Positions 58,036 to 64,000 of a stretch of DNA of 64,000 nucleotides are shown here, piece after piece. The stretch is taken from NCBI RefSeq assembly GCF_000315625.1, contig NW_005434541.1, positions 95,941 to 159,940 of the forward strand. Reading direction: 5' to 3'. The DNA comes from Guillardia theta CCMP2712 (taxonomy: Eukaryota > Cryptophyceae > Pyrenomonadales > Geminigeraceae). The notes under the pieces were generated by a model. It was not told the origin of the DNA and ran no database searches. It saw only the letters and a list, made by a program, of their open reading frames with translations. Numbering within the stretch: position 1 is the first letter of the stretch; each line of letters begins with the position of its first letter. The position numbers and the translations under genes were made by a program.

Positions 58036-60583
58036 CTACGAATGCCCCTCGTGGTCAAGGCGAGAGTAAACTCTCAGCGTGGAACCAGACTTCTTGTGCC
58101 GCATCATGGTGTTCACAAACTTGTCCTTGGCCTTTTCTTGGACTTTGTCTGTCTCTTCTTTGTCCGCGCCATCAGTCAAAACAAGGTCCACGGCACTGTT
58201 GAGAATCCCCCCGTCCATGAAGGAGTTCAAAGACAGCTTCCTCTCCAAAGTCGCAGATTTGAGCACCCGACCCACATCACTACTCCTCTTCTTTCGCGGC
58301 TTCGCTTTGGGTTCTTTGCCCTGGTCAAACAACGAAGTGAGGCACGCAAGGAGACAAGTGTCAGAGGCACTTACGTCGTCCAACGGAGATCGCTGCGGTT
58401 GTTCCTGAGAGGGAGCTGATAGACGACAATGAGTAAGAGGTTGAAGTAAGTTACTTCTGCTTACAAGGATTTGAGTAATAATGGCTTGATGCGTCAGCCC
58501 TAACAGTTTGAGGAAGGGTTGTTCGTTGTAAGGAGGCAACCATCTTCTCAATGTTTCTCAGCCTCTCATCAGACAATTCTTCTATGATCTCCAAGATCGA
58601 GTAAAACTCCTCTTTCGTAATAGTGCCGTCCCCGTCACTGTCAAGGCGCTGCAGAACTTCATCATGTTTTGATACAGGAATGGAGAGTTGTTTTAAAGCA
58701 TCCGTTGCTTCTTGTTTGCTCAGCTGACCGCTATCATCTTTGTCATGTTGGTAGTACACCTCAATGATTCTCGCCATGCCTTTGTTCGAATATCCCCAAG
58801 AATGTACGATCTTTGAGATCGTGTCGATTCTCTGATCCATCAACTTGATCATAAGGAGCAACGCGCGCATATCTTTGCTTGTACTCTCCTGCATTGCATT
58901 GGCCACTTGTCGCTGTGCATATCGCCGGATCTCTTCTCGCATCATCTCTTGGAACTGCTCGGAACTAAACTCTCCTTGTGAGTTACAGAGTTTTCCTCCT
59001 TCTGTAAGAAGATCAAAATCATCATCTTGGAGATGGATGGGAGAAGATGTAGGAAGTCGCTTCAACCCGAACTGAAACTCTTCATAATTCAATCCACCAG
59101 ATCCATCATTATCAAGCCTTTCATAAGCATCTGCTATCTTCCGTGCAAGATCCCTATCAGTAACGAAATGCGAGAGGTGAGAGGAGAGGGGGTCTAGAAT
59201 GCCATTCGAACGTGTCAGAGCTTTTCGTTTCTCCTCTTCAATCTTCTCTTGTCTTTCGATTTCCTGCTTTTCTCTCTGAATAGATGAGATGAATTCGTCA
59301 AGAAGAACTGCAATGACAACATTGATCAACACCACCCCAGCTATGAGAACGTAGCTGACAAAGAATAGGGCAATGCCGAAATCTGTCCCATTGCGCAGTG
59401 TCTCGTCGTCAAACAGTACCCTAGTTACAGATGAGGCCCATCTGGAAAGACAAAGTCAGACTTCCATGTGGCTGCTGGAAAGAAAATTCACCCGTCGCCT
59501 GTCACGACTTGAAACATCTGCAATCAAAGTGTTTAGCAGGTCACAAGGAACTCAAGACTGTTTGCTCACAGTGAAGAGAGACTTGGAGAAGGAACCAAAC
59601 ATTGGTTCGTGACGAAACCGAAAGAACTGAGTTCCTAAAGCTGCCCAGATGCAGGTGACGAGAGCGAGGATAAGGAAGCTATTCGCGACGGGTAAGACAG
59701 CACAGGCCAATGCTGATATGATGCGATTTAGAGACTTCAACCTTCGGAAAATCCTCGCAACCCTGAAGACTCTGATAAGACGAAACACCTTGACCGAGGG
59801 GATGTCTGATGCGAGTACAGTCAACAAAGACGCTATCACAATCACAACATCCAGCAAGTTCCATCCATCGGACAAAAACTCAGCAAATGCGTTGTGAGAT
59901 TTTGCAAATAAGTTCACAAACAGCTCTAGCGTGAACATAACAGTAAAAAAGATGTCCATCTTAAAAAACTTTGCTTGTGCTTCAGAGCCCTCCTCTGGCA
60001 AGACTTCTGCTTGAGCAAGATCAGTTATGAAGCTTATGAAAATCAACCCAGCGACAGCAATCTGCATGAGGTTGGACTCATAAATCGCCTTGACGTGAGC
60101 ACGGATCTGTCGGATTTTTCCCTTCTGGAGCAGTTGATCGTACTCCATTGCTTCAAGCTTCTCGGTCTTCGCATTCTTTACAGCGGCAAGCCAATCCTTG
60201 TGCTCGTGACTGTCAGCCTTGTAGGTGTATGCGCGGCCAGCATTGATTCCAGTGGGTGATGTCTCGACAATGATTTCTCGTATGATGTCCTTGGAGTCCT
60301 CCTCATTGAACTCTTCGAGTATGTTGACGATGTCTTCTAGCGGAATCTCATCAATGATGATTGTCGTGTTCGGCTTCGCGAAGAAGAGAGCATCCTTGGT
60401 CAGCACGGCTCGTCTCGGATTCCACGAGACAGTCGCGCCGACTCTCTTTTTCTCCAGCAGACCTTCTTTGATCCAAAGAGACTCGTCGGGAAGGAGGAGC
60501 TTATCTGATATCGACACTTCCTTCACTTCAATCTCTGCATGTGCTGCATGCACTGCCGTAGCCGCCGCAGCGATTGCCACCAT
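58036..60583 (-). CDS. single-domain voltage-gated cation channel with PH and EF-hand domains
   Basis: About 780 residues; exons 60583-59570, 59517-59492 (26 nt), 59441-58465, 58415-58375, 58320-58036. The start is the first ATG after an upstream in-frame stop. Residues about 40-150 look like a PH domain (LWIKEGLLEKKRVG to KDWLAAV with its conserved Trp). One six-helix channel unit follows: S2-S3 with FTLELFVNLFA, S4 VFRLIRVFRVARIFRRLKSL with regularly spaced Arg, and a pore FTMFQVVTGDGW assembled across the micro-exon, resembling Nav/Cav pore loops with Asp in the filter. S6 is GVVLINVVIAVLLDEF. The C-terminal part has three EF-hand candidates: LDNDGSGGLNYEEF, HDKDDSGQLSKQE, LDSDGDGTITKEEF. 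It probably forms a tetramer passing Na or Ca and sensing Ca; selectivity is inferred only. Confidence 0.88.
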
Positions 60584-61252
60584 GTCAACACTCGCCCGTT
60601 CGCCTGTGCTCGGATCACCCACCCCACCCACATTCACGACGCTTCAAAGCACTACAATCCACCCCTTGTTATCGCTTTACATCCTTCTAACCGTCCCAAA
60701 GTGTCCGAAGTTAACAAATTGTCTGCTACCTACCCTCCTCGAAGGGATCACATAGAAACGTGTACCCCCCGACTGTGCCTTTGAGACCCACCCCTGTGAC
60801 CTGTCTGTTCGTAATCTTCCAGGACCTGATCATGAAGTCGAAATCAACCAGCAATTTTGACTACCCCCACCCCCTGGCCCTAAAAAAAAAAGAACCTTTT
60901 TTGAATGGTTCACATGAGGACTGAATTAGAAAGTCACCGTTGAAACCGTTACACCGAGGCCTATACGGCGGCGTCCGGGAGTCCAGGCATAGCTAGTATG
61001 GCCCGAGGGGCCGGCCACTGGGCCGGCCATTCAACCATGAAGGCGCGGCAGGTCATTGACTGGCCGTGTCAACTGAGTGAGACTGCATGCCAGGCCCCCC
61101 GCCGGCCTCACAGAGTCAGCGGCTCAGCAGGCCTCACTGCATCAAACAATGCAGTGCAGATCACCGAAAGGATCATCACATGATTGCCTAGCCGTCATTA
61201 CAGATGTCTATTCATGATCAGGATCAAGTTCAATCATGGCAACAAGCTACTG
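60584..61252. other. intergenic with TACCC stretch and GC-rich island
   Basis: 60690-60880 carries CACCCC/TACCC words, followed by an A10-type run and AT-rich DNA; 60930-61165 is a GC-rich island (GGGGCCGGCCACTGGGCCGG). No gene seen. Confidence 0.55.
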
Positions 61253-64000
61253 TCAGAGATAGATTCCTTCTTGAGGATTGAAAGTGGCACCCAGTGCGAA
61301 GAGTTTAGCCATTAGAGCCTGAGCATATGTTAGTGGTGCTCTTGCTCGCCGTTCTCACCTTGGCCTCAATGAGGAAGAGATCGTTGCTAGACGCAAGCCT
61401 GTTGACAAATCTTAATGAGGAAGGAGGCAGCGTTGTGCGGCACCTTCTAACATCATCCTGGAGATGTTTGCTTGACATCAAAGTCGAGCAGGCAGGCGAC
61501 GTCTGTCCCTTGAAAATTTCATCCTGCCAGGCTTGAGTTGACCAACAAGACCAGCAAGCAAGGATGAAGTGACCTGTTGGTGCCGGTCTGTATCAGAAAG
61601 ACGGTCCTGCCCTGCTCCATGACATCAGAAGATATTTTGCCCATCAGTAATACCTTGAACGAAATTGTGCAAGCATGCATTAGAGATCGTCGCAGAAGGG
61701 TTGGTTGAGCGGGCCTTCATCGCAATATACATCCCGACAAGCACAACCTGCGTGGCTCAAAATCAACGAGCACGAGGCAGTCAACGCCTTCTTGCCTGCT
61801 CCCTATCCGTCAGACTCATCCTCTCCAATCGCACTGTCAGCTGCGCCTTTGATGCCTTAATCTGCTTCTCCTAAACGCAAGTGTGATTTTCCAATCCAAA
61901 ACATCGCTACCACCTTCGGGGCCGCCTCCACCTCGTCCCCGCCTTCTGCTTGTTCCTCCTTCTCCGCGGCTTTATCTTCTTCTGTTTCCTCGTTTCCTGC
62001 TCCTGGGTTGCCATCTGGCTTCTCGTACTCTGGTCCCTCGAAATCAGGAGCTTCAGGCCTTGCCTGACAAGAGCATCACAAAATTGCACTAGGGCTGTAC
62101 TCTTACTTCTTCATCCCTATCCCCCATCTCATCGTCGAGCCTGCCGTAGATAATGGGGACAGGAGATAATCCCATCTCTTCAAGCGCCAACGCAGCTGCT
62201 CTCATTAAGTAGCTGCATGATTCCTAATCAAGAGGCACCTGCCATGTACAGTACGTCGCAGAAGCTCAGCAAGGAAAACTTTGCATGCAAGTCTTGTACT
62301 TGTTTCAAAGTTTTCTCAAGCCCTAGAGTATCTCAACATCATGCGCTCGCACACACATTCGACATGTCACCGTGAAGATCTGAGCGGTGACCGACGTTTC
62401 CTCGGGCTCCTCCACTTGCGCCTTTGTCCGTTAGGCGAAAGCTTGAGAGGTCCAGCCAAGCTATACCCGAGTAAGAATTGCTTGGAAAGAGAGAGAGCAC
62501 GAAAATTAGCCCACCCAGCTTCCACCACCTCATCACGTCCTCCTCGGTCCTCACGATATGTTGAAAAGCCTCCTTGCATGCTCGTAGGTTCACCAGGTAG
62601 AGGCTCCACCTATCGGGAGAGCTTGCAGCCTTTTCCAAGTCAGGCACAAACAAACAAGGCAGAATAAAGGAAAACAGGGAGGTGTTGAGAGTTGACAGGT
62701 GAAAGTTGAAAGATTGGAGGGGAGCGCACACCTGCTCGTCGTATGCTAATTTCAGCGATAGATGACTCATGATCTGGGAATTTCCTTCTTCGTCTACAGA
62801 TGACCAACATCCCAAGTGCTCTGCCACCAACTCGCTGAGGTTGCGAATGAGCTTGAATGAACTAATTCGCCTTATGCTGAGGAGCTGAGCTGGAGCTCCT
62901 ATCCGCTTCAAAACCGTGGCGTTTGGAGGAAATGCGCGGAGAAGGGAAAGCATCGCCTTCAACACGTTTGCTTGGATTGTTTCCTCCTCGGAAGCGAGCA
63001 GAAGCTCAAACAAGGTTTGTGAAGCCCCTGCCCTCCCAGCATCGCGGCTGTTCAAGGTGTGGCGGAGGCACAGAGAAGCAAGAGCAGCGGCTGCTTGATT
63101 CTTGACCCTGAAGCTCCGGTGCTTGCAGAGAGTGACGATGGAATCCATCACTTCCACTTTGCCGACTTCATCCTGCAAAGCAGTGTAGCCTGTGCTAGAC
63201 AAGCGAATGACTTCCTGTACGTGATTTTGCTCGGGATATGCGCACATGAAGCCAAGGGCTGCGAGCACGTTCTCGATTACGTGCTCATCAGCATCTTTTA
63301 GCCTGAAAATAGATCAGGAAAGTGATATCGGAATCAAAGTGAGGTAAAGAGGAGCAGCAGCAGGGCTTGGGGTCAACATGCAGAAGCAAGAGAATTGATT
63401 TGGGAGGAAAGGCGGGTAAACAGTAGAAAATGTAACGATGCTCGCCTTTCTCCTTTGATGAGGGTTGATAGCACTGGCACAGCTTGATACTGCAGAAGCG
63501 CAGCTTTACCACTGCTTTCGTTGGCTAGTTCCAGCAGCGCACCAGCTGCTTCCACGTGTGTTAGATGATCCTCGCTTACAGAACACAAAGCTATGAGCCC
63601 ATAAACAGCGTTGGAGGATAGCAGGTTCATTCTCAGCTCCTGGCTTCGTGCGACCTCCTTGATGCAGGCAGCTGCTCTCCGCCGAACCAGAGAAGACGGG
63701 TGATCAACAAGTGATAAGACTGCTTCGACTCCTCCTGCTCTACAGAAATCCAGGCGGTTTGAGGAACTCTTGACAATTTCCAGTGATGCACCAATACTCT
63801 CTTCCAGTTTGTTGACTCCGCTCTTTCCATCTTGAAGCATTCCTACCACATGCGGGATGGTCCCAACGGATCTCGCATGCTCCCTCGCCTCCTCTTCAAC
63901 GAGTATTGCATCGAGGGCTGCAATTGCTGCTTCCTGCCGCTGTCCACCCTGGTAATCAGCCTCGTTTAGGTCACTTATGATTCAAAGAGCAGAGGATCAG
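61253..64000 (-). CDS. armadillo-repeat protein fused to a class I peroxidase-like domain (5' end outside window)
   Basis: Partial at the window edge; stop at 61253. ARM part: about 63949-63446 (LDFCRAGGVEAVLSLVDH, VEAAGALLELANESSGKAAL) and 63302-62732 (VKNQAAAALASLCLR). The frame then runs without a stop into exons 62629-62515, 62460-62371, 62322-62239, 62198-62107, 62063-61914, 61870-61796, 61747-61654 and later ones. These read like ascorbate peroxidase/cytochrome c peroxidase in order: LVNLRACKEAFQHIV, WKLAWLDLSSF (family RLAWHDAGT), GASGGARGN, GLEKTLKQVQ then FSLLSFCDVLYMA (family ILSYADFYQLAG), SPVPIIYGRLD, LERMSLTDREQ then VVLVGMYIAM (family LSDQDIVALSGGHTIG), and a final EAKALMAKLFALG. 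Distal Arg is Lys, distal His is Leu and proximal His is Tyr, so heme peroxidase activity is unlikely. Exon limits at 61640-61400 are unsure. Confidence 0.72.

Noticed and set aside
1-64000. tRNA, rRNA or autonomous transposon genes
   Set aside because: I found no cloverleaf with A/B boxes, no rRNA core sequence and no reverse transcriptase, integrase or transposase motif; eye inspection cannot exclude a diverged one.

Overview
The window reads as nuclear DNA of a single-celled, flagellated protist. Genes are split by short GT-AG introns (mostly about 40-150 nt) with some GC-AG introns, are compact and lie on both strands. Simple-sequence repeats are plentiful, and a 100-base gap of n interrupts an (ATC)n tract. 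An EF-hand/WD40 axonemal-type protein suggests cilia. Three RWP-RK factors, a DDM1/LSH remodeller, plant-type TTTAGGG repeats and a kinase with a possible organelle-targeting leader fit an alga. A cryptophyte such as Guillardia is my guess from this mixture; nothing in the sequence proves it.

Layout. 0.2-13.7 kb holds three nucleotide-metabolism genes: a deoxynucleoside kinase (+), amidophosphoribosyltransferase (-), and a CAD-type fusion of glutaminase, carbamoyl-phosphate synthetase, a dihydroorotase-like domain and aspartate transcarbamoylase (+). 14.9-19.5 kb is an EF-hand/WD40 protein with an inserted C2 domain. 19.7-26.8 kb holds an unknown ORF, a RING protein and a GT61-like glycosyltransferase. 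27.2-31.8 kb is a same-strand cluster of three RWP-RK genes, two of them recent duplicates. 33.1-42.6 kb holds a DDM1/LSH remodeller, a leucine-rich-repeat protein and a GT41 (OGT/SPINDLY-like) glycosyltransferase. 43.1-45.0 kb has a divergent pair of paralogous 72-residue proteins of unknown function. 46.5-54.8 kb holds an NPPY-type methyltransferase, a TM9SF1-like nonaspanin and an unknown disordered protein. 54.9-60.6 kb holds a class II-type histone deacetylase and a single-domain voltage-gated channel with PH and EF-hand domains. From 61.25 kb to the window edge an armadillo-repeat protein continues in frame into a class I peroxidase-like fold that lacks the catalytic residues.

The strongest points for a second look are: the armadillo/pseudo-peroxidase fusion; the CAD protein whose dihydroorotase-like domain has lost four of six metal-centre residues while the other catalytic domains look intact; the 72-residue gene pair; the nuclear-looking methyltransferase; and a recurring intergenic mosaic of very GC-rich islands flanked by GGGTA/TACCC-rich and AT-rich DNA.

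Coordinates come from reading splice sites by eye against remembered family conservation. Exon joins that keep frame and restore a conserved motif are the reliable ones. 5' ends are less certain, and no transcript or database evidence was available.
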